Source of the DNA: Tretioscincus oriximinensis
Lineage: Eukaryota > Chordata > Lepidosauria > Squamata > Gymnophthalmidae
Reading direction: 5' to 3'
NCBI GenBank assembly: GCA_022410635.1
Contig: JAJVDF010000302.1
Location: 300,144-364,143 of the forward strand
DNA length: 64,000 nt
In this document: positions 43,180-54,615 of the stretch, piece by piece
How the letters are laid out: every line of letters starts with the position of its first letter
Numbering within the stretch: the stretch's first letter is position 1
Position numbers and translations under genes: made by a program
The notes under the pieces: generated by a model
Told to the model about the DNA's origin: nothing
The model's database searches: none
Seen by the model: only the letters and a program-made list of their open reading frames with translations

Positions 43180-43625
43180 GGGGGACCCTGCTGAATTAGG
43201 CCAAGGCCCAACTAGTCCAACTTTCTGTCTCACCTAGTAGCCCAGCAATTGCACCTGGGCAGTCTGGAACAAAAGAAGGCAAAAATTTCACTGTTTCTTA
43301 ATGGCACTGCAAATGGTATTTCAGGAATCTTGCCTTTTGCTTCAACTGTGAAGCAGCATCAAGACATCTGTCCTTGTAGCTGTTTACCCATAAACGTATC
43401 TAATCCTGACTTGAAGCTGTCCAGGCTTCTAGCTATCACCACCTCTTCTGGAAGTAAATTCCACAGGCCAAATACCCTCTGGGTGAAAAAGCCCTTTCCT
43501 TTGTCTGTTCTCATTCTTCTCCCCGTCTTCTCCCTTGCATGATTTTATATGCTTCAATTATATCACCTCTCAAATGCCATTTTTTGAGGCTGGCCCATAG
43601 GTTGCTGTCGGATTTTATCTGGGAG
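43180..43625 (-). mobile_element. CR1 3' part
   Basis: Minus-strand CR1 second-subfamily tail and coding end (complement of ctggaatttacttccagaag..gtggtgatagc). Confidence 0.8.
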
Positions 43626-44257
43626 ATGCTTGAATCTTCCCAAACCCATGTTTACTGCTTCCATAACACTCTGTCCGTTTCATCCATTTATATGCAATAT
43701 ATAATTTATATATTCCTGAGGATGAAACAAAATATATTTTTGTTTTACTCAAAATAAATACTCAGAACCTGAGTCCCATCTTCCTTTTCCTTTTCATATT
43801 TCCTTTCATGCAGGTTGCTTCTTCCGCTATGTTCAGCAGATTCATGTAGGTTTCCACAGAATTGTAACCTCATAGTGTTTCATCTGTTATTGGTTTTACT
43901 TGTGATTTTGCGTGTCCTTTTTTTTAGGTGGTTGCTGTCTGTTCAGTTATTCTCAGTTTCCTCAGACTCTATTGCTGCATGAATATGTATGGGATGCATG
44001 GACTGTGGATACTTGTATATAACATATATAAGCTTTTATGTGTATATATCAGATTTGCACGCGTATATTTAAATTATTAGTGTAATGTTTTCTCTTAAAA
44101 ATGTATGTTTGTACATATTTTTCTGCAGACTTCAGGATAACAAATATAACCCAACCAAATTGACTTTGGGAGATTGTATCCCCCCCACCCATGTCTTCAA
44201 AATCTAAATGTTAGGGAAATTGAATGAAAACTTAAAATTATTATTTAAGCCAAATGG

Positions 44258-45095
44258 AACATAAGAATATAAGAGAGCCTTTCTAGTCCAGCATTCTGTC
44301 TCACCCAGTGTCCAACTCATTGAACCTGGGCAGTCTCAAGCAGAAGAAGGCAAAACTCTCACCTGTTCTCGACTCCATCCTAGTAACTGTTACACACTTA
44401 CCTTCTATGAACTTGTCTTAAAGCTGCCCAGGATAACCTGGAAGTAGAGGTGAATGGACTCTTTGGGTGAAAAAATTCTTTCCGTTGTCTGTCCTAACTC
44501 TTCTGCCCATCAATTTCAAGGAATGCCTTCTGGTCTAGTGTTGTGTGCCAAAGTATTTTTTCTCACCTTATCCATCCCCTGTATGATTTTAGACACTTCA
44601 ATCAGATCATCTCTTAAAACACTGTTTTTCGAGGCTGAAGAGGCCCAGATGTTGCATCTGGATTTTATAAGGGAGGTGCTCCAGGCCTTTGATCATTCCT
44701 ATTGCCCTTTTCTATACCTTCTATAGTTCTACAATATCCTTTCTGAGATGTGACCAGAATTGTCCACAGAATTCTGAATGGGGCTTCACCACAGATCAAT
44801 AAGGAGGCAAAATGTTGCTTGCTAATTTGTTTTCAATTCCCTTCTTGATTACCCCTAACATTGAATTAGCTTTTTTCACTGTTGTGGCACACTGGATTGA
44901 CAGCTTCATTGAGCTGCCCACCAACTCATTTTCCTGCTCTGTTACAGAAAGTCCCATTTGGAAGGAGCTGAGAACAGGTGAGGGTTTTGCTTGAGGCTGC
45001 CCAGGTGCAATTGGTGGGTCACTTTGTGAGAGAGAATGCTGGACTATATGGGCTCTGGCCCCATGCAGCAGGGCTTCCCTTATGTTCCAATGTAT
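44258..45095. mobile_element. CR1 copies in inverted orientation
   Basis: 44258-44960 is minus-strand CR1 (tail, then sequence encoding the HTRPEGMPW-like and QKRAIGMIKGLE-like end). 44966-45095 is a plus-strand CR1 tail (ggctgcccaggtgcaattgg..ttcccttatgttcc). Confidence 0.75.
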
Positions 45096-45197
45096 GCCTA
45101 TTCCATGGAGTTATGACTCATCTCTAGCAATACTGGAGTTTTTAGTATGGATAGTTGTGCTTTTGTCATAATCTTTTATGTCTTTATTTTAATATAA

Positions 45198-45510
45198 TTA
45201 GAAGAAGAAGAACTTGGTTCTTATACCCCGCTTTTCTCACCTTTTAAAGGGATTCAAAGCAGCTTACAAGGATATATTTCACCCCAAGGCTTCCATTCTA
45301 TCTTTCCCACCAGGCTGTGATGGTTCCCATGTATCTACTTGCAGTCAGTTGCAATTTCTTGCAATTCTTGCTTTCAAATAGCTGGGTTGGCTAGAGCTAC
45401 AGGCTAGTGGAAGGTGCTCAGCCCCTCCCCACGTCCGACACAGGGCTTCGAAACCCCACCTCCCGGATGAGAGACAGACTCCTTGGCGACTGAGCTATCT
45501 GTGCCTATAT
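45198..45510 (-). mobile_element. tRNA-derived SINE, well preserved
   Basis: Full minus-strand copy: head AGGCACAGATAGCTCAGTCG, body, and tail with GAAGAAGAAGAACTTGG on the plus strand. Confidence 0.87.
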
Positions 45511-45569
45511 AACTTTTTTCTCATAGCAATCTTTGAGCGATGTTAGTTTGAGTGGGAGTGACTGACCCA

Positions 45570-45672
45570 AGACTGACATAGCAAAGTGGTCTCGTTGCAC
45601 TTTAGAGACTAACAAGCAAAAGATAGACATTGTGAGCATTTTTAGACAAGTCTACTTGTTCAGATGCTTGGT
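45570..45672. mobile_element. Penelope-like fragment
   Basis: gtctcgttgcactttagaga, ctaacaagcaaaagatag and tagacaagtctacttgttca match the Penelope-like terminal repeat. Confidence 0.5.
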
Positions 45673-46384
45673 GTTCCTTTGATGGCTGCCAAGGGAGGCT
45701 TGTGAGCATTCATGGGCAAGTGAAAATTTGAACACAGATACTTAATTCTAGTTATTGCACAAAATGTTACTAATTAAAAAATATTTTAATGTATTGAACT
45801 AAATCATATCTGATTATATCAAGCTCTGGAAGGACATTTAGAATATTTTATTTTCCATACAAAGGATATGTTACAAGCCCACTGGCTCGTTTTATGTTAC
45901 AACTTCCCAATTCTTAATTCTTTCTATACCATATAGACCCAGAAGTGCCTCATCCATGCCTTATGCATTTTATCTGACCCGAATCATCTGTTTGACAGCT
46001 GACGAGTGGTTGTGATCTTACGTTTTGTGTTCTTGCTGTTTCTTTTAGATAGATCAGTTACATGACGCAAAATATGATGTGTTCCTTATAAGCCTTATGA
46101 CATGTTTCTTATAATACCAAAAAAACCATTTTAGTTTTTTAATTGTATTTTCAAACTTGTGATTATCTGTCTTGTTTCTAATGCCTTGTGCTACAATCTC
46201 TGTTTTTTCATAAGTTTTGAAAGTACTGAAAATTGAAATAAATAGGCTTAATTTGAATTGAGTTTATGGCCCTTTTCATACTAGGCTTTATTTTGGGAAA
46301 TATCTTGGAATGGGGCATATCATCCACAATTCCATTGTAGGCTATGGCAGATCTCATAGCCTACACTGGGATGTAAATTTATTT

Positions 46385-46700
46385 TATTTATTTACATTTT
46401 TATACCGCCCTATACCCGTAGGTCTCAGGGCGGTTAACAATAAAACCATCATTTTAACATATTAAAACAGCATTTTCTAAAAATGGGGAGGAGACAGTAG
46501 TTTTCTAGCCAAAAGCCAGGCCAAAGAGGGGCGTCTTTAAGCATTTTCTGAAAGTGCACAGAGATGATGATTGACGCACCTCAAGGGGGAGACTATTCCA
46601 TAGTCTGGGGGCTGCCATAGAGAAGGCCCTATTCCGGGTTCCCATCCTCTCTGCCACTGGCAGGCTTCTGTTCCAAGTAAAACCTAGAGCGGACACGGCC
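46385..46700 (-). mobile_element. L2-like LINE 3' end
   Basis: Minus strand reads GTRNRAFSMAAPRLWNSLPL, EVRQSSSLCTFRKCLKTPLF. The 3' tail cctgagacctacgggtatag and (AAAT)n are at 46385-46440. Confidence 0.85.
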
Positions 46701-46971
46701 TGTGTTAAAATCTTTGTACAGTAACAGGTTTGATCAGAGAAAGAAGAAAAGAGCAACTATTGTCCCAAAGAAGGTGAAAATAAATTGGCTTGAGATAGGT
46801 GAGGGCTGCAGTTCTATATACACAGTAATCAAAATAAGCCCCATTGAACTTTGTGAGTTATGCCTTGATCCACCAGGATTATGTGATAGAACAGGAAGAA
46901 TAATTCAAAGTATGAGATTCACTTCATTTTATAGGCTAAAAGTGTCTGGAAATAAACATATTACCAGATGT

Positions 46972-47200
46972 TAAGAAGAACCTTATATCTGTTCTACCTT
47001 TCCCACCAGATTAGTGGTGGTACTCATGAATTATTTGAAATGTAGATTACAAATTTACTTCCTTTCGAATAGCTGAGTTGTCTTGAGCTAAGGCCAGTTG
47101 AGAGCGCTCACCTCTTTCCAGTGCCGACACAGATCTTCAAGAACAGATCTCTCATATGAAAGACTGACTCTTAACATCTGAGCCATTCATGCCTCATTCG
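46972..47200 (-). mobile_element. tRNA-derived SINE, degraded
   Basis: Minus-strand body and head; aggcatgaatggctcagatg resembles an A box. Confidence 0.6.
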
Positions 47201-47749
47201 TTCACAGTCTTAAAAATGTAGGCAGGAACAAATTTAACAACTGCTTATTGTAATGTTGTGAGAATACGTTCATAGTTTATTTAGAGACATTGGGTTTTCT
47301 GAGTTCTTCCCAGCCTCCTATACCAAGTTCCAGGAACCACATTTCACAGTGACTTTTCCCTGTGAGAAATATTAGTGAGTTGGCTAGGCTCCATCTTGCT
47401 AAAATTCAGTAATTTTAACCCAAACATCAAAACTGAAAGAGCAGATGCCACAGGGCTCTGAACCAGCTTCTCGCATAGAAGAATGAGTCACTAATACTTA
47501 ATTGGCCAGTTTGACAAATGGAGATGTATCTGAATTCTACTTCTTTGTTTTCTTTTTTGTTTATACCTTTGGCTTCTCTCTCCTTTGCTGCTGTGAGCAA
47601 TAATGTCTAAAGCTGAAGTGGCTTTTTTTTCTCTCTTCCTCAGCTTTTCTAGCAGTCCATTAGTGATGTGACTATTTATTATTATTTCTCAAATTTTAAA
47701 CAGCTTAATAAAGTAGAAAAAGTCTAGTAATTTTATCATAATGTTTTCA

Positions 47750-47885
47750 AAGTCCAGCAAGGGGGCTAAGTAGCACTTGGAGACTAATAGGAGACTATGT
47801 AGGAGAAATGAGCTTTCATAGACATGTCTACTTCTTCAGCCTCCTTCCTGGATTTTCTGAACTAATATGGCTACATATATGAAAT
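47750..47885. mobile_element. Penelope-like inverted fragment
   Basis: agtccagcaagggggctaag..cacttggagactaatag on the left and ctccttcctggattttctga..ctaatatggct on the right are inverted halves around tagacatgtctacttcttca. Confidence 0.6.
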
Positions 47886-49065
47886 CTACTATAATGTTTT
47901 CAAGCATTTTGATGCCTTGCTTGTTGCATATATCATTACTATTGTAATTCCTTAGCTAAAGTTTTGTTAACTAGTTTATGTATGTTTTCTGAATTTTGAA
48001 ATAAAAATATTCCATGTATTTTTCAGGAGGAGTGTTTTTCTACGTGCTATGAGAATAACCTGAGCACGTGGCACAAATAATTAATGGAAAGAAAACATTG
48101 CAGGAGAAAAGTAGGTCATCTGTACTGTACTAGAAAATGGTTGATTTATGTACTTTGTTTTTAAGTGCTTTGGGCCACATGTTTTCTTTTATAAGATTTG
48201 AATTCTATATTTAGCCAATTGATAATTAAATGGTATTTTATTAATACATTTTGGAATATCCCTGAATTATAGAATAATCTTGCTATGCCAAGAAATATGA
48301 GAAATGTCAGGACTGTATTTATGCAAAATATAGATACCAGTAGTACTAAGAAGATATTAATATTTTTATTGCTTTTTTATTATAAAACCCAAAGTAGCTG
48401 AGGCAAGAGGGGGAATTAAATAAATAAATAAACAATATGGTAATTAAATTACAGCCCATGGGCAAAATACAGCCTAAATCCGACCATGGGAAATGTACAT
48501 TATTCTTGAATGATCTTTGCAGTTTTCTTGGACAGAATACAGAAATGGATTGCTGTATCTCCTTTAGATAAGATGCTGAGGATCCAATTTCTGATCCTTG
48601 GTTTTCCAAACATTTCTTTTCCTCACGATCTCTGGTCATTTTTCTCTGCCAAGGAATGGTACTTTATAAATTATAAAGCCCCAGGTGGGACTGATTGCTC
48701 AAGTATACTGTATGTTTTATTCATTCATTCATTCATTTATACTTATACTGAAGGAACCAATATAATTGGAATGAATAGGGCAAAAGAAAATCAGTTCCAC
48801 TAGAAGATGCAATAGCACAGTTTCACCGTTAACTTTTTGGGTACACTTTGTATAGTTGTTTCTCAGGTCCAGTTGAACAATGACAGTGACATAACAAGAG
48901 GGAATATTCTTTTCTTCTTTTAAACCTGAATATGATTTGATAAAAAATAGTATTATTTTAATGGCGTTCATGGATTTAACAGATTGTATCCCATTAAGTC
49001 ATTTTATGCACATCCTATGTCTTATTTATTTCAAAGGATAACCACATCTCTTGCAAGCATGAGAT

Positions 49066-49169
49066 ATGGAAAGTGTGGACTTGTTGAAAACTGAGCAAGA
49101 GTCATCCCCTGTGGACAATGGTACCAGCAAAGACCACAATGCTGTTGGTTGTAAATTGAGCAATAACAG
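49066..49169 (+). CDS. MPHOSPH9: MPHOSPH9 first coding exon
   Basis: MPHOSPH9 is a coiled-coil centrosomal protein that recruits the CP110-CEP97 cap to the distal mother centriole. Its removal after TTBK2 phosphorylation allows cilium formation. Acceptor TTTCAAAG begins the exon at 49037. The chosen ATG 49066 gives MESVDLLKTEQESSPVDNGT, which resembles the human N-terminus in pattern. Two other ATGs (41481 by splicing, 49059) open short frames that overlap this start. Donor AACAG|GTAACA leaves two bases that join the next exon in frame. Start choice is supported by similarity but not proven. Confidence 0.85.
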
Positions 49170-49527
49170 GTAACAAGGTGTGCTGCATAACCTAAAGTTT
49201 CTGTCATACATTTTTCACATACAATTCGTATAGTAATCTTCCACAAAATAAATGTTACGTATATTTATAATATACTTGGATTTCGATATTTATTTATTTG
49301 CATTTCTATACTGCCCTATGCCTGAAGGTCCCGAAGGTTTAACAATGGATAAACTTCCTCAGGACTCTGTATAAAAGTTGCAAAATAAAACAAAGAGCAT
49401 CGTAGCCATTATTTCTGATAAACTACAAAATGGAAGTTTGTCAATACTCATGTAGAATTGTCTTATTTGGATTAATGTGTACATTAGATATTTCAATTTT
49501 TGGATTAGCCATGGGGCATGTTCTTTT

Positions 49528-49531
49528 GCAT

Positions 49532-49570
<39 letters not shown>

Positions 49571-49615
49571 TACTGCCCTATTCCTGAAGGTCTCAGGGCA
49601 GTTAACAATAAATTA
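49528..49615 (-). mobile_element. L2-like tail with (TTTA)n
   Basis: (TTTA)n followed by tactgccctattcctgaaggtctcagggca, the 3' tail of L2-like elements on the minus strand. A similar tail fragment lies at 49290-49345. Confidence 0.7.
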
Positions 49616-50446
49616 TACTATTAACATGTTAAAAACAACCACATTTTAAAAATAGGGAAGGGACATAAATGACAGGCTGATAGGGAACTTACACTCAAAA
49701 TATTGTACCAATAGTACAAAGACCCTATATTAATTTCAAGGATGTTAAGCATGGCCATGATTGTTGCCAATGGGGAACTTGCATGCATATGTGGTGATTC
49801 TGTCCAGTAATAGTGAAATTTTGGATACAATCAACCATTAGTCATATCCTAACCATATAAATCGTATTGTTGCCAGCACTAGTTTTTTTGTTCCTATTTC
49901 AAGTGGAACACGGGAAACTTACTCACAGGAACCTGATTAAAAGCCAGCGCACTACAGCTAAATTTGAAGTTGCAGCTCACTGGAAATCTGCAAACCGTCT
50001 TAGAAAGAAAGTTGGATGCAAAGAATATGGACCTTAGTAATAAATGAACTAGTGGACTCTCAGCAATCCAATATGACCAGAAGCTGTGATCTAACCAAAT
50101 TTAAACAAAGTAGTTTTCTCTGATTAAAGCAGCCCAGCTTGGACTGTTCTCTCTCCTCCAGTAACCCCTTCTAAGCAAAAAACTTCTCTGCAGTCTTACA
50201 TATTTATTTTCTCTGTAAATTCTGTTTTTTGCATTACAAATGCTTGCTATGTAAATAGACCAAGGAATAATAATGGTTTTGGGGTAAGTTAGGTTGTTGT
50301 TGGTTCACTGTATTAAGCATATGTATTTCAAAGTGTATTGTGCAGCTATTTAATAAAATGCTGGTTTTTTAAAAAAAAGTGGGAACTGACATATGAGCAA
50401 CTACTAGATTTTGATGCAGTTAAGACATTGGTAGAATGAGTGAAAC

Positions 50447-50878
50447 CAATGGCGGCTTGCCTCTGGGTTTGTGAGGTGCGGCGAACACTCCGAGATTAAA
50501 ATCAATGATAAAATCTCCATAGAAAACAATGTAGAACCATTGGCCAATTGTAGGCCTTCATAGAGGACCTGCCAACAAGTCAAAAAGCTCCAGACAGTTT
50601 TTTTTAGTGACGAAAGGGGTCGCCGGTCCCAGAACCAATGGAAGGGCTGCCTGGGAGAGGCTACAGTCTCTCTCTCTCTCAGTCTCCATCGAGGTGCCAT
50701 TTTGTATTGGCATTCAACTTGCAAACTGAAAGAGTGACTGGTAAGTGCTTGAATGTGCCTCCCAGGCCCTTTCCTAGCATTGCCAAGGCTGGAAGAAGGG
50801 AGCTTTCTCCAGCCTCGGCGACGTTAGGAAAGCCCTGGTCCTCCCCCCCCTCATCTCAAAGTGCACCAACCGCCACTG
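50447..50878. mobile_element. hAT-type MITE, 432 bp
   Basis: Ends CAATGGCGGCTTG and CCAACCGCCACTG (inverted CAGTGGCGG type), flanked by the identical octamer AGTGAAAC (50439-50446 and 50879-50886). It contains a donor-like CTG|GTAAGT at about 50739. No transposase. Confidence 0.87.
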
Positions 50879-51720
50879 AGTGAAACGTAGAACTATCAAG
50901 GGATAATACTATAATTGTTTTAGAGATGCTATTTGAAAGTCAGTCAACAGATGCAGTGAGTCAGTCAATAAAAGTTGGCACTGAGTTTGCTGGTGACTTG
51001 TAATCTACCAGTTTTGTGTTGCAGTTTTCCTCTTAAATTTCTGTCTCCCATTATAATTCAGATCAGCAAAAGGATATTCTAGAAAACTGATACACCCTTT
51101 TTATTGTCTTTTGAATGTTCGGCATTTTTGATATATGATCTGTGTCGGTTTATTACATAATAAGGTCTGCCTACTGTAGAATGATTTAAACAAAACGTAG
51201 AGTTCCATTGTCGGTAGATGGCAACATGTGATGATAGGAGCCCACAAATGTGGTCTGTTGTAACCGTGTTTACTGTAGACAGCAGTAAATAAAATACTTC
51301 ATTGTGCCATCTACATCATCAGGGATCTATTTGTTGTAGAAGCAAATTAATTTATAAAGAGGAGTATACTGTGTCTTTGAACAATTCTGTAATTCTGAAA
51401 ACAATTTCCTTAAATACTGGGAAATGCACTAGGATATTATAGATGGGGAAATGCGTCGGTGTTGTAGAAATGCAAGAAAGTGGTTGCATCTAAATCATTA
51501 GAACCTGCGCTGCAAGATTTTGTTGATCAGTATTACAGTATTAAGAGTATGGTAATAGCTGTTCATTTTTTATTTTCTTTATTCTCATTTGATAGTTTTC
51601 ACTGTGTTGTACTTCTAAAAATATTTTTTGCATTCTGAGTGTTGTCTATTCACACAAGTCTGCTAGGACAGTTCTGTTTGCCACTTGACTTATTCAGTAA
51701 TTTGGTTTTATTTTTTTCAG

Positions 51721-51874
51721 CCATAATCCCGGAATCAATCTAAACAACAGCAAAGCTTTCTTAAAAAAATCAAAAACTCTCCCTGTCATAATATCCAATG
51801 AGGCTGAACTGCCTGATTCTTTTTTCCATGACACTGAAAGGGGAAGTGGCTCAGAAGCACTGAAAAACTGTGAG
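51721..51874 (+). CDS. MPHOSPH9: MPHOSPH9 coding exon
   Basis: Acceptor TTTTTTTCAG, donor GAG|GTGAGT. Completes a Ser codon and encodes 51 residues: HNPGINLNNSKAFLKKSKTL, PVIISNEAELPDSFF.. to GSGSEALKNCE. The closing E.LKNCE leads into the coiled-coil exon as in the human protein. Ser/Asn-rich and likely unstructured. The exon is in phase with both neighbours. Confidence 0.9.
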
Positions 51875-52422
51875 GTGAGTATTGCTTTGCCTTTAAAAAT
51901 TGCTTTGTTATGGTCACTATTAGTTGCGTGTGGGAATAAGTTTAATATTATGACAATCTACAGAATTCCATAATATCTAATGTAGCGAGGTCATTCTTAG
52001 TCTAGTTTCTAAAGGCTCTTTTGACTGCATACATCAAAGTCTGAGCCCAGAATGTTCTGTATAATATTTGGGATAAGGCCAATAAAATACCAGGAATTGG
52101 CCAACCAGATCCAAGTGGATCAGAATACTTGATGGTTCAATAGCTATGTAGAAAAAACTGTGTTCTGAAAAGTAAGAGGTTCTTAGTTCAGGTTCAGCAA
52201 AACAAATAGTAGTTAAATTATGTTGAATTATATTATGGCGTCATTCTATTGGTATTGATAAACTCTGGCTGATTGCAGTTGAAGTTAGGCCAGAGCAGAA
52301 GTGGTAAATCAACAAATGTACATAGTTGTTTAACCCTAAGTTAAGAGTGAATCTCCAGATTTAATTTCTTCTTTTTCTATGCCTTAACTTTTCACACTGC
52401 ATGAAAATGGTTCCATCTCTAT

Positions 52423-52851
52423 CAGGGATGGGGAAAGCCCGGCACATGGGGCAGGAAATCCCACAGAGCCCTTTAATTGGGCACCCTCCCTCACCCCTCC
52501 TTTTTAAAAAGAAAAGGGGACATGTGATGAGCTGGAGATCTGAGATGCTCTGAAGGGCAAAGCCTCACCGGCAAGCAGAAAGCCAAGAGACAGAAGGCAG
52601 TGCATGCAGTGGCATTCAGTGAAGGAGGAAGATGCGGGTACAAACCGTTCTGCACGGGCGGATGGTTCTTTTTGCAGGAGGACAGGGCAAGCTTCCTCTG
52701 CATGGGATTGGGGGAGGGGCCTGGATGGATGGGAGGTGGAAACTGGATTGGGGGTGGAATTGAAGGCTGAAGTGTGGGAGGGGCTATAATCCCCGGATGA
52801 TTTTACAAATATCAAAATCGCACTTCACAGAAAAAAGGTTCCCCACCCCTG
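52423..52851. mobile_element. hAT-type MITE, 429 bp
   Basis: Ends CAGGGATGGGGAAAG and GGTTCCCCACCCCTG. Flanks ATCTCTAT (52415-52422) and ATCTATAT (52852-52859) differ at one position, an aged 8-bp duplication. Confidence 0.75.
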
Positions 52852-52859
52852 ATCTATAT

Positions 52860-53175
52860 AGTCTCCAAGTATTTGATAGCTATCTACAAATATCTGAAGG
52901 GCTGTCCAGGAATCAACTTGGTTTTCATTGGTATGTGGAAGGACTAGAAACTTTGGGATGAAACTGCAAGGAAGTAGATGTAGATTAGATATCAGAAAAA
53001 AATTTCCTGACAGAAAGGGTGATCAACCAGTGGGACAGGTTACCATAGGAAGTGGCGAGTTTTCCTTCGCTGGAAGTTTTCAAGCAGGTGCTGGAAATCC
53101 ACCTGTCTGAGATGGTTTAGTGAATCCTGTATTGAAGCAAGGTGGGAGGCCTTCTAATTCCATGATTCTGTTTAT
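52860..53175 (+). mobile_element. CR1 3' end
   Basis: Reads LIAIYKYLKG-like, then CRLDIRKKFPDRKGDQPVGQ with frameshifts, tail ..ttctaattccatgattctg. Confidence 0.82.
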
Positions 53176-53293
53176 TTACATGGAAAATATGGGAGTCTTC
53201 CTTGGCTGCTCTCAAGATAGAATAAATCTACCTTGTACTAGATATAGTCAGGAAAATATGAATGAGACTGTTTCTTTCTTTCAAAATGAATAG

Positions 53294-53383
53294 ACCAAGT
53301 GGCTGCGATTGTTCAGCCTGGTAGAGAAGAAATGTCAGGAGCAGATAGCTGCCCAGCAAAAACGTTTCTGCCATCAAATCCAT
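53294..53383 (+). CDS. MPHOSPH9: MPHOSPH9 coding exon (coiled coil start)
   Basis: Acceptor AATGAATAG, donor CAT|GTAAGT. Thirty codons, TKWLRLFSLVEKKCQEQIAA then QQKRFCHQIH, the most conserved N-terminal block of MPHOSPH9 and the start of a predicted coiled coil. Phase 0 at both ends, so a symmetrical exon whose skipping would keep the frame. Confidence 0.95.
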
Positions 53384-53594
53384 GTAAGTATTTTGGTTTC
53401 CTGATATAAGCATTCTTGCCTTGCTCTAGTGTGATAAGTGCATGAGGCAGTATGCTAAGCTCACAGGTTGCAGATACACAATACTGTATAGTACAGACCA
53501 AACTCTCATATGCGCCATCGTGGTGGACGGGAGGGGATAGAGCAAATCGTTCCTCTACTCACTAAAGGAGATTTCTGGCATTAGGGGAATTTTT

Positions 53595-53990
53595 TTACGT
53601 TTGCTTATATATTATACTTTTATCCTGCCCAAAAGTCTTAGGGTGAGTAGCAATTATAGCAACACAGTGCAAAACAGACATACTTAAAAACAACAGTGAT
53701 GCCTAAAAATGAGAAGGGGAGCTGTTTCATCAGTCAAAGGCCAGGTTAAAGAGGTGGGGTCTTCAAATGTTTTCTGAATGCATTTAGTGATGAAGTGTGA
53801 TGCACCTCAGGTGAGTTACTATTCTTTTGTCTGGGGACCACCACTGAGAAGGCCTGGTCACAAGCCACCTCTTCCCCTTTGCTATTGAGACTGCACGTCT
53901 CAAGGCATAGACAGGTCAATATGAAAGAGGGCACCTTCTCTCCTCTATTAATTTAGGGAATGCCTAGTGTCCAGGGCTGTAAGGAGCTAT
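53595..53990 (-). mobile_element. L2-like LINE 3' end, degraded
   Basis: Minus strand reads AFSVVVPRQKNSNSPEVHHT, SSLNAFRKHLKTP. Tail diverged. Confidence 0.7.
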
Positions 53991-54043
53991 ATCTAAGCTC
54001 CTTTTAGACAAAACAGTTGATGCAGCAAAACAAAGTGTTTTTT

Positions 54044-54615
54044 TTAATTAAATAAAACTTCATTGACCAAATCTGTACATAACAAATGAGAAAGTTAAAA
54101 GCTTGTATACAGAACTGCATAGCACTAAATATCATAAACATTGTTACAAACTATGATCAGACCACTGGTGAATGATCCCAACAAATAGATAAGATCCATG
54201 CAAAAAGGGACACGTGACCTTGAATTCACAACTAAAATATCATTTCGACAACCACTGACTCAGTTACCTCCGGCTCTCGTAAGGAGGACTCAGTGGGTTC
54301 AAACATTGGGATAAATGAGTAGCATTTGCTTAAGGCCCTGTCCAGGAATAACATTGTGGGGGAACTACAAGACCATAAAGAGTTCCTTAGCTGGGTGGCC
54401 CTAAAAAAACGGTCCCACTTCTTTTCAAAGAAATTTCGGAGAGGAACCCCCTTCATGAGAAGAGTTTATTCATGCGTAAATTCATTGGGAATCAATGCCC
54501 AAATCCTTCTAAGCCACCCTTCCTTTGTCAGAAGATGTGCTGCTTTCGAATGCATGGCATCCTCTAGCTTGGCCCAGGTAAGGAAGCTGATTTTAAAGTC
54601 CTTGTTCCCTGATGT
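54044..54615 (-). mobile_element. Polyadenylated retrocopy of unknown source
   Basis: Flanked by a 17-bp direct repeat AAAACAAAGTGTTTTTT (54027-54043 and 54616-54632). On the minus strand it ends GAAGTTTTATTTAATT plus an A-run. The minus strand reads FLTWAKLEDAMHSKAAHLLT, KEGWLRRIWALIPNEFT, a stop, then VPLRNFFEKKWDRFFRATQL to a stop at 54232. These look like one protein broken by mutation. Either a truncated LINE of an unfamiliar clade or a processed pseudogene. Confidence 0.6.

Larger units (their letters stand above)
41487..49036 (+). other. MPHOSPH9: MPHOSPH9 intron 1
   Basis: 7.5 kb. It begins with the polypurine tract, then CR1, SINE, L2-like and Penelope fragments. Nothing assignable at about 42280-43180, 43630-44250, 45720-46380, 47200-47750 and 47890-49030, apart from a ZNF143-like motif at 42537. 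Confidence 0.75.
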
